The translations under genes and the position numbers were made by a program. Source: Bacteroidales bacterium (GTDB lineage: Bacteria; Bacteroidota; Bacteroidia; Bacteroidales; VadinHA17). From it: a stretch of DNA of 6,421 nucleotides. This document shows positions 1-6,421 of this stretch, one piece after another (positions within the stretch are counted from its first letter, which is position 1; each line of letters begins with the position of its first letter). The stretch lies in NCBI GenBank assembly GCA_003518245.1, contig DOZA01000143.1:1-6421 (forward strand), read 5' to 3'. The notes beneath the pieces were generated by a model. The model did no database searches and was not told where the DNA came from. It was given only the letters and a program-made list of their open reading frames with translations.

Positions 1-755
1 CCTCCCCTGAAAAACACAAATCCCATCTGAAAAATATCTATACTAACTGACACCTCTGGATCCCTTTTTATTTCATTCCATGCCATATTCGTACCTGATG
101 AATAATTAATATCATCAAAAATAATAACAGAATCAGGCGCAATTAGTCCTTTACATGTATAAAAATATCTTATTACAGGTTCTTTCCTGTGATTGCCGTC
201 AATAAAAACCATGGATGGATTGAAACCGGTTTTCCGGATATATTGTAATTGTTCATCAAAATCACCCGTAATAACATTGATATTCCCAAGGTTATACTTA
301 AAAAAATTGTCTCGTGCAATCTCAGCCAGGTTATCACATCCTTCTATACTGATAATATTTGACCGTGGTGCACCCAGCGCTATAAACATTGTACTGATCC
401 CAACAGAGGTTCCAAGCTCAAGTATATTTCTTTCATCATATTGACGGGCAATGTTATACAGAACCCTGGCATACCTGTTACGTATGGATGACCTGGAAGA
501 GATATCTGAAACCTTCCTGAGTGATGAAGAGGTATAGGCAGAACCGGCTCCCAGATCATTAACACTTATGATACTTTTATTACCGGCCAGATCTTTCCTG
601 AGACTTGATATGGTATTCGTTACCTCTGAAGGGATCTTGCTTCGAAATACATTATTTATAAGTTCGAAAACAAAAGGGCTGTGAATACCATGTCCTTTCC
701 TGTGACGGGAAACGATAAAGTATTTTAGTAACCTCACCATCCTTGTATAAATCAT
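1..755 (-). CDS. Class I SAM-dependent methyltransferase, substrate unknown (3' end cut by window edge)
   Basis: The frame read on the minus strand from ATG at 755 is open to the left edge and gives 251 residues. Visible motifs are an N-terminal GHGIHSPFVFEL (residues 21-32), a DLGAGS block (67-72), the SAM-binding glycine motif ELGTSVGIS (113-121), an acidic post-motif IEG (137-139) that should bind the ribose of SAM, FIDGNH (184-189) and FDDI (213-216) followed by an AW..IK helix (225-230). This is the pattern of a soluble Rossmann-fold methyltransferase family, distantly like the O-methyltransferases, common in Bacteroidota and usually about 255-270 residues long, so only a short tail should be missing. 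The FVFFR near the edge resembles the usual last strand. An in-frame ATG at 740 (residue 6) is an alternative start; no Shine-Dalgarno decides between them. It is divergent from recG. The methyl acceptor cannot be deduced: catechol-like small molecules, lipids and glycans all remain possible. Confidence 0.85.
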   Translation of the reverse strand, partial: MIYTRMVRLLKYFIVSRHRKGHGIHSPFVFELINNVFRSKIPSEVTNTISSLRKDLAGNKSIISVNDLGAGSAYTSSSLRKVSDISSRSSIRNRYARVLYNIARQYDERNILELGTSVGISTMFIALGAPRSNIISIEGCDNLAEIARDNFFKYNLGNINVITGDFDEQLQYIRKTGFNPSMVFIDGNHRKEPVIRYFYTCKGLIAPDSVIIFDDINYSSGTNMAWNEIKRDPEVSVSIDIFQMGFVFFRG

Positions 756-772
756 AATGTGGAAAAATACTA

Positions 773-803
773 TTGGTGAACATTCCAAAAATAGTTAATT
801 TAG
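773..803 (+). promoter_or_regulatory. Putative recG promoter (-33 TTG and -7-like box)
   Basis: TTG at 773-775 is followed after 20 bases by TAATTTAG at 796-803, one mismatch from TAnnTTTG. The spacing fits the Bacteroidota sigma-ABfr type promoter. Transcription would begin near 808-812, giving recG a leader of about 35 bases. The element sits next to the oppositely oriented box at 786-793. The evidence is sequence similarity only. Confidence 0.3.
786..793 (-). promoter_or_regulatory. Putative -7 promoter element for the methyltransferase gene
   Basis: Read on the minus strand this is TATTTTTG, an exact match to the Bacteroidota -7 consensus TAnnTTTG. It lies 30 bases before the methyltransferase ATG at 755, which would leave a leader of about 24 bases. 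No TTG is seen at the -33 position 19-21 bases further upstream, and short AT-rich matches arise by chance in such DNA, so the call is tentative. Confidence 0.35.
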
Positions 804-843
804 AATTTGGGTTTTATTAATTCCGAATTATTATCAGCAAATA

Positions 844-2949
844 ATGACTGATATCCTTGATACTGAAATAAAATTTCTTACAGGCGTAGGCCCCAGGAGG
901 TCAGAATTGCTCAGCAAAGAACTGGGTATAAAAACCTTCAGTGACATGCTGTACTATTTCCCTTATAAATATATTGACAGGACAAAGTTTTACAGGGTCT
1001 CTGAACTTACACCTGATATGCCACATGTACAGGTCAGGGGTATTATTGAAGGTTTTCAGACCGAAGGTGGTGGACGGAACAAAAGGCTTACGGCATCATT
1101 CAGGGATGACACGGGCTCAATCAAGCTGGTATGGTTTAAAGGCCTTAAATGGATAGTTGATTCGTATAAGATCAATAAGGAATATATCATATTCGGAAAA
1201 CCGGGATTATTTAATGAGATCATTAATATCGTGCATCCGGAAATTGAAGACCCTGATAAGCTTGAAAAGAGAATAAGCAGTAATTTACAATCTCAGTACA
1301 GCACTACCGAGAGATTGAAGAATAATTATATCAGCTCCAAAACCATAAATAAATTACAGGGCAATCTATTCAATCAGCTGAAGACCAGGATAAAAGATAC
1401 ATTGCCCTTATGGTTAAGAACAAAATACAAGCTGATGGAACTGCATGATGCTCTTTTTATCAGTCATTTTGCGAATGAAAACAAAGACCTGGAAAGAGCA
1501 CTTTTCAGGCTAAAGTTTGAAGAATTATTCTATATACAGTTAAGTCTTCTCAGCCTTAAGATAAACAGGGGAAACAGGTTTAAGGGTCATGTATTCAGTG
1601 TCGTTGGGGATAAGTTCAATGATTTCTATTCCAGGAACCTGCCTTTTAAACTTACCGCTGCACAGAAGAGGGTAATGAAAGAAATTCGCAGGGACCTGGG
1701 TTCAGGCAAACAGATGAATCGTTTGTTACAGGGCGATGTAGGCAGTGGCAAAACGCTGGTTGCACTTATGAGTATGCTGATAGCTATCGATAATGGTTTT
1801 CAGACCTGTATTATGGCTCCGACAGAGATACTTACCATTCAGCATTACAATACCATAACCGGATTCCTACGGGGAATTGATATAGAAGTATGCCTGCTTA
1901 CAGGATCAACGAAAAAATCTGAGAGAGACTATATTGCTATAGGTCTGCGTGATGGAACAATAAAAATAATTATCGGCACTCATGCTCTTATTGAAGAAAC
2001 CGTTCAGTTTAAAAACCTCGGTCTTGCAATTATCGATGAGCAGCACCGCTTCGGGGTAGCCCAGAGAGCAAGCATATGGAAGAAAGACAGGAACCCGCCG
2101 CATGTACTTGTAATGACTGCCACACCTATACCCAGAACCCTTGCCATGACCCTGTACGGTGATCTTGACGTATCAGTTATCGATGAATTACCACCAGGCA
2201 GGAAACCTGTCAGGACACTGCACTTCACAGATTCTGCAAGACTGAAAGTATTTGCTTTTATCAGGGAGCAGATAAAAGCAGGCCAGCAGGTATATATAGT
2301 TTATCCACTGATTAAAGAGTCAGAAAAGATGGACTACAAGGACCTTGAGGATGGAGTGGAAGCAATAACAAGAGCTTTTCCCCCTCCCCAATATGTTATT
2401 TCTGTTGTGCATGGAAGAATGAAATCAAAAGACAAGGATATATCAATGAAGTTATTCACCTCAGGTCAGGCTAATATACTCATTGCAACAACAGTAATAG
2501 AAGTGGGGGTCGATGTGCCTAATGCATCTGTTATGATTATTGAATCATCAGAACGGTTTGGACTGTCACAGTTGCATCAGCTCAGAGGAAGAGTGGGTAG
2601 AGGAGCAAAACAATCATACTGCGTGCTGATGAGCGCTGATAAATTGTCAAACGAAGCACGAAAAAGGATTGAGATAATTATTAGTAGTAATGACGGTTTT
2701 GAAATTGCCGAAGCCGATCTTCGCCTTAGAGGCCCGGGTGACATAGAAGGAACAAAGCAGAGTGGTATAGGATTTGATCTTAAGATAGCAAACCTGGGTA
2801 AAGACGGGCAGATACTGGAATATGTAAGAAAAATTGCTGAAGACATTCTTAATGATGACCCCCTGCTGCAAAAAGAAAACAATATAATCCTTAAAGAACA
2901 AATGAAAAAGCTCAGGAAACCTGAATACGACTGGAGCAAAATTAGTTAA
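844..2949 (+). CDS. recG: ATP-dependent DNA helicase RecG
   Basis: RecG is a cytoplasmic superfamily 2 helicase that remodels stalled replication forks and branch-migrates Holliday junctions and R-loops. The 701-residue product matches the usual length (about 690-700). An N-terminal wedge/OB-fold region (about 50-160) holds the FRDDTGSIKLVWF strand pattern. The helicase core follows: Q-like TAAQ (271-274), Walker A GDVGSGKT (297-304), motif Ia APTE (325-328), TGS (353-355), Walker B DEQH (398-401), motif III TATPIPRT (425-432), motif V with TTVIEVGVDVPNA (549-561) and motif VI QLRGRVGRG (579-587). The C-terminal TRG element RLRGPGDIEGTKQSG (627-641), which couples ATP use to translocation on duplex DNA, is intact. 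ATG at 844 has the expected distance to the conserved LTGVGPRRSELL; the leader is A/T-rich without a Shine-Dalgarno. It appears to be transcribed from the divergent gap and separately from the rnf genes. All key residues are present, so it should be functional. Confidence 0.98.
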   Translation: MTDILDTEIKFLTGVGPRRSELLSKELGIKTFSDMLYYFPYKYIDRTKFYRVSELTPDMPHVQVRGIIEGFQTEGGGRNKRLTASFRDDTGSIKLVWFKGLKWIVDSYKINKEYIIFGKPGLFNEIINIVHPEIEDPDKLEKRISSNLQSQYSTTERLKNNYISSKTINKLQGNLFNQLKTRIKDTLPLWLRTKYKLMELHDALFISHFANENKDLERALFRLKFEELFYIQLSLLSLKINRGNRFKGHVFSVVGDKFNDFYSRNLPFKLTAAQKRVMKEIRRDLGSGKQMNRLLQGDVGSGKTLVALMSMLIAIDNGFQTCIMAPTEILTIQHYNTITGFLRGIDIEVCLLTGSTKKSERDYIAIGLRDGTIKIIIGTHALIEETVQFKNLGLAIIDEQHRFGVAQRASIWKKDRNPPHVLVMTATPIPRTLAMTLYGDLDVSVIDELPPGRKPVRTLHFTDSARLKVFAFIREQIKAGQQVYIVYPLIKESEKMDYKDLEDGVEAITRAFPPPQYVISVVHGRMKSKDKDISMKLFTSGQANILIATTVIEVGVDVPNASVMIIESSERFGLSQLHQLRGRVGRGAKQSYCVLMSADKLSNEARKRIEIIISSNDGFEIAEADLRLRGPGDIEGTKQSGIGFDLKIANLGKDGQILEYVRKIAEDILNDDPLLQKENNIILKEQMKKLRKPEYDWSKIS

Positions 2950-3060
2950 ATACATGCAATCAAATTACTGAGGTTCAGGAATGCTTATTTAGACTAATTC
3001 TATATTATTTACCCTGCTTTAAAAACTGATTTATTACATATTTATTATCATATCATATCT

Positions 3061-3068
3061 TAAATTTG
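3061..3068 (+). promoter_or_regulatory. Putative -7 promoter element of the rseC-rnf operon
   Basis: TAAATTTG is an exact match to the Bacteroidota -7 consensus TAnnTTTG, 29 bases before the rseC ATG at 3098. Transcription would start near 3073-3077 with a leader of about 20-25 bases. No clear TTG lies at -33; only AT-rich sequence with 2.8 copies of TATCA (3046-3059) precedes it. Its position at the only sizeable gap before the rnf genes supports it as the operon promoter. Confidence 0.45.
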
Positions 3069-3076
3069 CCCATTCA

Positions 3077-3090
3077 AACCATGCGTGGTT
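3077..3090 (+). other. Small inverted repeat just upstream of rseC
   Basis: AACCA (3077-3081) and TGGTT (3086-3090) are perfect reverse complements around the loop TGCG, giving a five-pair hairpin that ends seven bases before the rseC start codon. It would lie at the very 5' end of a transcript started from the box at 3061-3068. It has no T-run, so it is not an intrinsic terminator. It could affect RNA stability or initiation, be a protein-binding half-site pair, or be chance. Confidence 0.3.
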
Positions 3091-3097
3091 CCAGATA

Positions 3098-3520
3098 ATG
3101 CAAAACAACAATACTATTGAACATACTGGTATAGTAAAATCAGTAGAAAACAAGCATGTAATTGTAAATATAGTACAACATCCTGCCTGTTCAGGCTGTA
3201 TTGCATCGGGTATATGCGATTTATCTGACCAGAAGAATAAGGAGATCAAGGCTGTTGGCCTGGAAGGTGTGAGGGCCGGTGACGAAGTATCAGTGATAAT
3301 GAAACAATCGATGGGATTCAGAGCTCTATTCCTTGGATACCTCCTTCCTTTTCTCATTGTTATGCTGATATTAATAGTGATGACCTCACTATCGTTTTCT
3401 GAACCTGTCAGTGGTATTGCTGCTGTATCCTCACTTATTCCCTATTATAGTCTCCTATACATTAAAAGAAATAAGATCGGTAAGAGTTTTTCATTTACAA
3501 TAAAAAAACAGATTAAATGA
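3098..3520 (+). CDS. RseC/MucC-family (SoxR-reducing system type) membrane protein, first gene of the rnf operon
   Basis: The 140-residue protein fits the RseC/MucC family in length and layout. A cytoplasmic N-terminal beta-rich domain carries C31-x2-C34-x5-C40 (HPACSGCIASGIC), the family's conserved cysteine motif, then the GDEVSVIM strand (61-68). Two hydrophobic membrane segments follow (about 74-97 and 103-122), and the tail is lysine-rich. In Escherichia coli, rseC acts with the Rsx (Rnf-like) proteins in keeping SoxR reduced and also affects sigma-E control. Neither SoxR nor RseA/RseB is seen here, and Bacteroidota do not use the sigma-E circuit, so its job here is more likely assembly, metal-centre loading or redox maintenance of Rnf (inference). 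Its stop overlaps the rnfB start (ATGA, 3517-3520), which points to translational coupling. ATG at 3098 is chosen because the conserved N-terminal strand begins about ten residues later. Confidence 0.88.
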   Translation: MQNNNTIEHTGIVKSVENKHVIVNIVQHPACSGCIASGICDLSDQKNKEIKAVGLEGVRAGDEVSVIMKQSMGFRALFLGYLLPFLIVMLILIVMTSLSFSEPVSGIAAVSSLIPYYSLLYIKRNKIGKSFSFTIKKQIK

Positions 3521-4380
3521 GTTCTGTAGTACTAATAACAATAATATCACTAAGCCTTTTAGGTATTATTGCTGCCTTGATATTATATTTTGTAGCACAA
3601 AAATTCAAGGTTTACGAAGACCCGCGTATTGATAAGGTTGAAGAAGCTTTACCCGGGGCAAATTGTGGGGGCTGCGGTTTTGCAGGTTGCCGGAATTTTG
3701 CTGAAGCCATTGTCAAATCTGAAACTTTTGAAGGACTCAACTGTCCTGTTGGCGGAGCTGAAACGATGGCCAGGGTAGCTAAGATACTTGGAAGAGAAGC
3801 CCCCGAGGTTGAACCAAGAGTTGCGGTTGTAAGATGTAACGGAACGCCTGAAAACAGGAAAAGAACATCTTATTATGATGGTGCAACAAATTGTACTATA
3901 GTGCATAATTTATATGGCGGCGAAACTGGTTGTCCATATGGCTGTCTCGGGCTTGGTGAATGTGTTGAAGCCTGTGATTTTGATGCCATGTACATGGATA
4001 ATAAAACAGGACTGCCTGTAGTTATCGATGATAAATGTGTGGCATGTGGCGCTTGTGTAAAAGCATGTCCAAGGAATATTATTGAGTTACGGAAGAAGGC
4101 AAAAAAAGACAGGAAGATCTATGTCAGTTGTGTAAACCAGGATAAAGGCGGTCCGGCAAGGAAAGCATGCAAAGTAGCCTGTATAGGATGTGGTAAATGT
4201 GAAAAGGTATGTGATTATGATGCTATCACCATTGAGAATAATCTTGCATTCATAGATTCTGATAAATGTAAGCTCTGCAGGAAATGTGTATCAGAATGTC
4301 CTACAGGGGCAATACTGGAGCTGAATTTCCCTCCCAGGAAAACTGCTGAAAAGAAAGAGCCTGAAAAAGCTGAAGCATAA
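3517..4380 (+). CDS. rnfB: Rnf complex subunit RnfB, polyferredoxin that accepts electrons from ferredoxin
   Basis: RnfB is the entry subunit of ferredoxin:NAD+ oxidoreductase, anchored by one N-terminal membrane helix (about 4-27) with its Fe-S domains in the cytoplasm. The Fe4S4 domain is C50, C53, C58, C76 (ANCGGCGFAGC then NCPVGG). Ferredoxin-like groups follow at C139/C143/C149/C153, C174/C177/C180/C184, C222/C225/C228/C232 and C251/C254/C257/C261, with further cysteines at 107, 126, 205 and 218. That makes 24 in all, enough for up to six [4Fe-4S] clusters. This is the long, multi-cluster RnfB of anaerobes; the shorter gammaproteobacterial form has fewer clusters. In two groups the residue after the last cysteine is Asp (C153-D154, C232-D233) where Pro is usual. 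The C-terminus (about 273-287) is a charged Lys/Glu/Ala tail. The start overlaps the rseC stop by four bases, and a 28-bp gap leads to rnfC. Identification is firm; the cluster count is inference. Confidence 0.97.
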   Translation: MSSVVLITIISLSLLGIIAALILYFVAQKFKVYEDPRIDKVEEALPGANCGGCGFAGCRNFAEAIVKSETFEGLNCPVGGAETMARVAKILGREAPEVEPRVAVVRCNGTPENRKRTSYYDGATNCTIVHNLYGGETGCPYGCLGLGECVEACDFDAMYMDNKTGLPVVIDDKCVACGACVKACPRNIIELRKKAKKDRKIYVSCVNQDKGGPARKACKVACIGCGKCEKVCDYDAITIENNLAFIDSDKCKLCRKCVSECPTGAILELNFPPRKTAEKKEPEKAEA

Positions 4381-4408
4381 ATTGAAGTTAAACTTAAATT
4401 AATACAAA

Positions 4409-5743
4409 GTGTTGAAGACATTTCCCAAAGGAGGCGTTCATCCACCTGAAAACAAATTATCTGAGGGTGCACCAATAGATATATTACCGCTACCGGAGCA
4501 GGTTGTAATACCAATCAATCAGCATCTGGGAGCTCCTGCTGAGCCTGTCGTTGAAAAGGGCGAATCAATAAAAGCAGGCCAGATAATAGCCAGAAGCAAG
4601 GGTTTTGTATCAGCAAATATCCACTCATCAGTATCGGGCAAAGTATTGAAAATAGATAAGATGTCCGACTCATCAGGATATAAGCAAACCTGTATAGTAA
4701 TAAAAGTTGAGGGTGATGAATGGCTCGAAACCATAGACAGAAGTGGTGAATTAAAAAAAGATATAAGTCTTGCAGGTGAAGATATCATTAAAAAATGTGC
4801 TGAAGCGGGTATTGTGGGTATGGGTGGAGCAACATTCCCCTCGCATGTTAAGCTGAGCATACCACCAGGTAAAAAATGTGATGTATTGATAATAAATGGT
4901 GTTGAATGTGAGCCTTACCTGACCTCAGACCACCGCCTGATGATTGAAAAACCGGAGGAGCTGCTTACAGGGATATCACTGCTTATGAAAGCATTGGGTG
5001 TTGAGAAAGCCATGATAGGTATTGAGAACAATAAGAAGGATGCTATAAATAAACTCCGGGAGTTGGTTCCTGGCTATAAAGGGATAAGTGTTCATGCCCT
5101 CAGGGTCAAATATCCGCAGGGTGCAGAAAAACAACTTATAAAAGCACTTATAAACAGGGAAGTACCATCAGGTGGTCTTCCTGTTGACGTTGGTACTATT
5201 GTACATAATGTTGGGACCGCCTTTGCCGTTTATGAGGCTATCCAGAAAAATAAACCGCTGGTAGAGCGCGTGGTAACCGTATCAGGTAAAGACATGGGTA
5301 AACCCCTGAACCTGCTTACCCGTATAGGAACATCCATCAATAATCTTATTGAATATACGGGTGGATTGGTCGATAGCACTGCCAAGGTGATAAACGGTGG
5401 GCCCATGATGGGGAAAGCCCTTAGTTTGATTGATGTTCCTGTTACGAAAGGTACATCCGGGATAATATTACTCAGGGAGGAAGAATCGCGCAGGAAAAAG
5501 ACCGGTCCATGTATAAGATGTAGTAAATGTGTATCAGTCTGTCCGATGGGACTGGAGCCTTACCTGCTGATGACAGTTATAGAGAAAGAGCTTTTTGAGA
5601 GAGCCGAGAAAGAAAGAATAATGGATTGCATGGAATGCGGGTCATGCAGTTTCATATGTCCTGCAAACAGGCCTTTACTGGATTATATCCGCCTTGGCAA
5701 AGCCAGTGTCGGCAAAATAATTAGGGAAAGAAAACAAAAGTAA
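4409..5743 (+). CDS. rnfC: Rnf complex subunit RnfC, NADH/FMN-binding Fe-S subunit (GTG start)
   Basis: RnfC is the peripheral cytoplasmic subunit where NAD+ is reduced with electrons from RnfB through FMN and Fe-S centres. The 444-residue product starts with the family signature LKTFPKGGVHPPENK (2-16). It has a lipoyl-like sandwich region (about 30-100), the Nqo1-like nucleotide/FMN fold with VGMGGATFPSHVK (136-148) and NGVECEPY (163-170), a GGLPVDVGTIVHNVGTAFA stretch (255-273) and GGPMMG (330-335). Two [4Fe-4S] motifs follow, C368/C371/C374/C378-Pro and C407/C410/C413/C417-Pro. Length is typical of compact RnfC without the long Ala/Lys-rich tail of enterobacterial RnfC. The start is taken as GTG 4409-4411 because the signature begins at once, an in-frame TAA lies at 4400-4402 and no ATG occurs in frame until about residue 85. 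TTG at 4412 is the only close alternative. There is no Shine-Dalgarno upstream. Confidence 0.97.
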   Translation: MLKTFPKGGVHPPENKLSEGAPIDILPLPEQVVIPINQHLGAPAEPVVEKGESIKAGQIIARSKGFVSANIHSSVSGKVLKIDKMSDSSGYKQTCIVIKVEGDEWLETIDRSGELKKDISLAGEDIIKKCAEAGIVGMGGATFPSHVKLSIPPGKKCDVLIINGVECEPYLTSDHRLMIEKPEELLTGISLLMKALGVEKAMIGIENNKKDAINKLRELVPGYKGISVHALRVKYPQGAEKQLIKALINREVPSGGLPVDVGTIVHNVGTAFAVYEAIQKNKPLVERVVTVSGKDMGKPLNLLTRIGTSINNLIEYTGGLVDSTAKVINGGPMMGKALSLIDVPVTKGTSGIILLREEESRRKKTGPCIRCSKCVSVCPMGLEPYLLMTVIEKELFERAEKERIMDCMECGSCSFICPANRPLLDYIRLGKASVGKIIRERKQK

Positions 5744-5769
5744 GCACCAAAAGAAATATAGTATAAGTA

Positions 5770-6421
5770 ATGAATAAACTACTTACAGTATCACCATCAC
5801 CTCATGAGTATAGCAAAGAATCAACAAAAAAGCTCATGTATGGAGTGGTACTAGCACTGGCCCCTGCACTGCTGGCAACAATTTGGTATTTTGGCTGGGC
5901 AGCCCTGTTTGTAACGTCTGTTTCAGTTGTATCATGCATAGTGTTTGAATACATTATTCAGAAATTCATTTTAAGAAAGGAACCATCTGTTAGTGATGGT
6001 TCTGCAGTAGTAACAGGTTTATTGCTGGCCTTTTGCCTGCCTACCAACCTCCCTGTAGCTATTGTTATACTAGGCGCACTGGTAGCCATAGGTGTTGGAA
6101 AAATGACTTTCGGCGGGCTGGGTAATAATCCATTCAACCCTGCCCTGGTTGGAAGGGTTTTCCTGTTTCTCTCCTTCCCTGTACAGATGACTACCTGGCC
6201 TGTACCAAAAGGATTTAAAACCAGCTTTACCGATGCTGTTACAGGTGCTACCCCCCTTAGTATACTAAACGAGAATTATGATAAGGTACCTATTGACAAT
6301 ATTATGTCCGACCCTGCTCTCGCAATGCCAGGATATCAGCAGCTGTTTTGGGGAAATACAGGAGGATCACTGGGTGAGATTGCTGCTTTTGCTCTTATTA
6401 TCGGACTTGCTTATTTGCTTA
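5770..6421 (+). CDS. rnfD: Rnf complex membrane subunit RnfD (C-terminal part beyond window)
   Basis: The frame is open from ATG 5770 to the right edge, giving 217 residues of an expected 310-350. RnfD is an integral membrane subunit of the ion-translocating core and carries covalently bound FMN. The start reads MNKLLTVSPSPHEYSKES, typical of the family; an in-frame TAA at 5764-5766 leaves no earlier start. Hydrophobic segments lie at about 24-40, 43-62, 78-110, 124-140 and 203-217. The conserved loop FGGLGNNPFNPALVGRVF (114-131) is present, and DAVTGATPL (155-163) matches the S/T-G-A-T flavinylation motif with Thr161 as the predicted FMN-phosphoester site. That linkage needs an ApbE flavin transferase, which is not in the window. 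The gene follows rnfC after 26 bases on the same strand, so co-transcription is likely. rnfG, rnfE and rnfA would be expected next. Confidence 0.96.
   Translation, partial: MNKLLTVSPSPHEYSKESTKKLMYGVVLALAPALLATIWYFGWAALFVTSVSVVSCIVFEYIIQKFILRKEPSVSDGSAVVTGLLLAFCLPTNLPVAIVILGALVAIGVGKMTFGGLGNNPFNPALVGRVFLFLSFPVQMTTWPVPKGFKTSFTDAVTGATPLSILNENYDKVPIDNIMSDPALAMPGYQQLFWGNTGGSLGEIAAFALIIGLAYLL

Noticed and set aside
193..565. Open frames on both strands inside the methyltransferase region (193-444 plus, 380-565 minus in another frame)
   Set aside because: They overlap a continuous frame with full methyltransferase motifs, and their translations show no recognisable domain or gene-like composition.
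1..755. Truncated methyltransferase as a pseudogene
   Set aside because: The frame is intact to the window edge with all motifs, so the missing C-terminus is due to the window cut.
1906..2955. Several antisense open frames of 65-120 codons across the 3' half of recG
   Set aside because: They lie opposite conserved helicase motifs V, VI and TRG and have low-complexity Ser/Phe/Leu-rich translations typical of antisense shadows.
2968..2978. CTGA/TCAG inverted repeat after recG as a terminator
   Set aside because: The stem has only four pairs around a three-base loop and no T-run follows, so it does not support an intrinsic terminator.
3046..3059. TATCA pentanucleotide repeat as a phase-variation tract
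   Set aside because: There are only 2.8 copies, too few to suggest slippage-driven switching; AT-rich promoter sequence explains it.
3034..3357. 107-codon antisense frame over the rseC start region
   Set aside because: It lies opposite the conserved cysteine motif of the RseC-like protein and has no recognisable features or promoter.
4427..4434. AAAGGAGG, a near-perfect Shine-Dalgarno sequence
   Set aside because: It lies inside rnfC, encodes the conserved Lys-Gly-Gly, and no start codon follows at a suitable distance.

Overview
The window looks like an ordinary core-genome stretch of a member of the Bacteroidota, probably an anaerobic or facultative Bacteroidales/Marinilabiliales-type organism. 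The reasons are AT-rich DNA, A/T-rich leaders without a Shine-Dalgarno sequence before every gene, exact matches to the Bacteroidota -7 promoter element TAnnTTTG in two intergenic gaps, Bacteroidota-style protein sequences, and the order rseC-rnfB-rnfC-rnfD. The taxonomic call is inference from style and gene order, since there is no rRNA or marker gene here.

Layout: positions 1-755 (minus strand, cut by the left edge only a few residues before its expected C-terminus) encode a class I SAM-dependent methyltransferase of a family with no known substrate. An 88-bp divergent gap (756-843) separates it from recG (844-2949, plus), a full-length ATP-dependent DNA helicase. A 148-bp gap (2950-3097) carries an exact TAAATTTG box, a small hairpin and a five-codon mini-ORF. 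It precedes the Rnf operon: an RseC/MucC-family membrane protein (3098-3520), rnfB (3517-4380, ATGA overlap with rseC), rnfC (4409-5743, GTG start) and the first two thirds of rnfD (5770 to the right edge). The rest of the complex (rnfG, rnfE, rnfA) is expected just beyond position 6421.

How the genes work together: the Rnf complex moves electrons from reduced ferredoxin to NAD+ and couples this to export of Na+ or H+. RnfB takes electrons from ferredoxin, RnfC carries the FMN/NADH-binding site and two [4Fe-4S] clusters, and RnfD is a membrane subunit with a covalently bound FMN (acceptor Thr161 here). The RseC-like protein at the head of the operon probably supports assembly or redox maintenance of the complex. 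RecG and the methyltransferase have no evident functional link to Rnf.

I found no mobile element, CRISPR array, tRNA, rRNA or wholly new system. The points most worth a second look are the short leader of the rnf operon, the 24-cysteine RnfB with two unusual Cys-Asp cluster ends, the GTG start of rnfC, and the uncharacterised methyltransferase.
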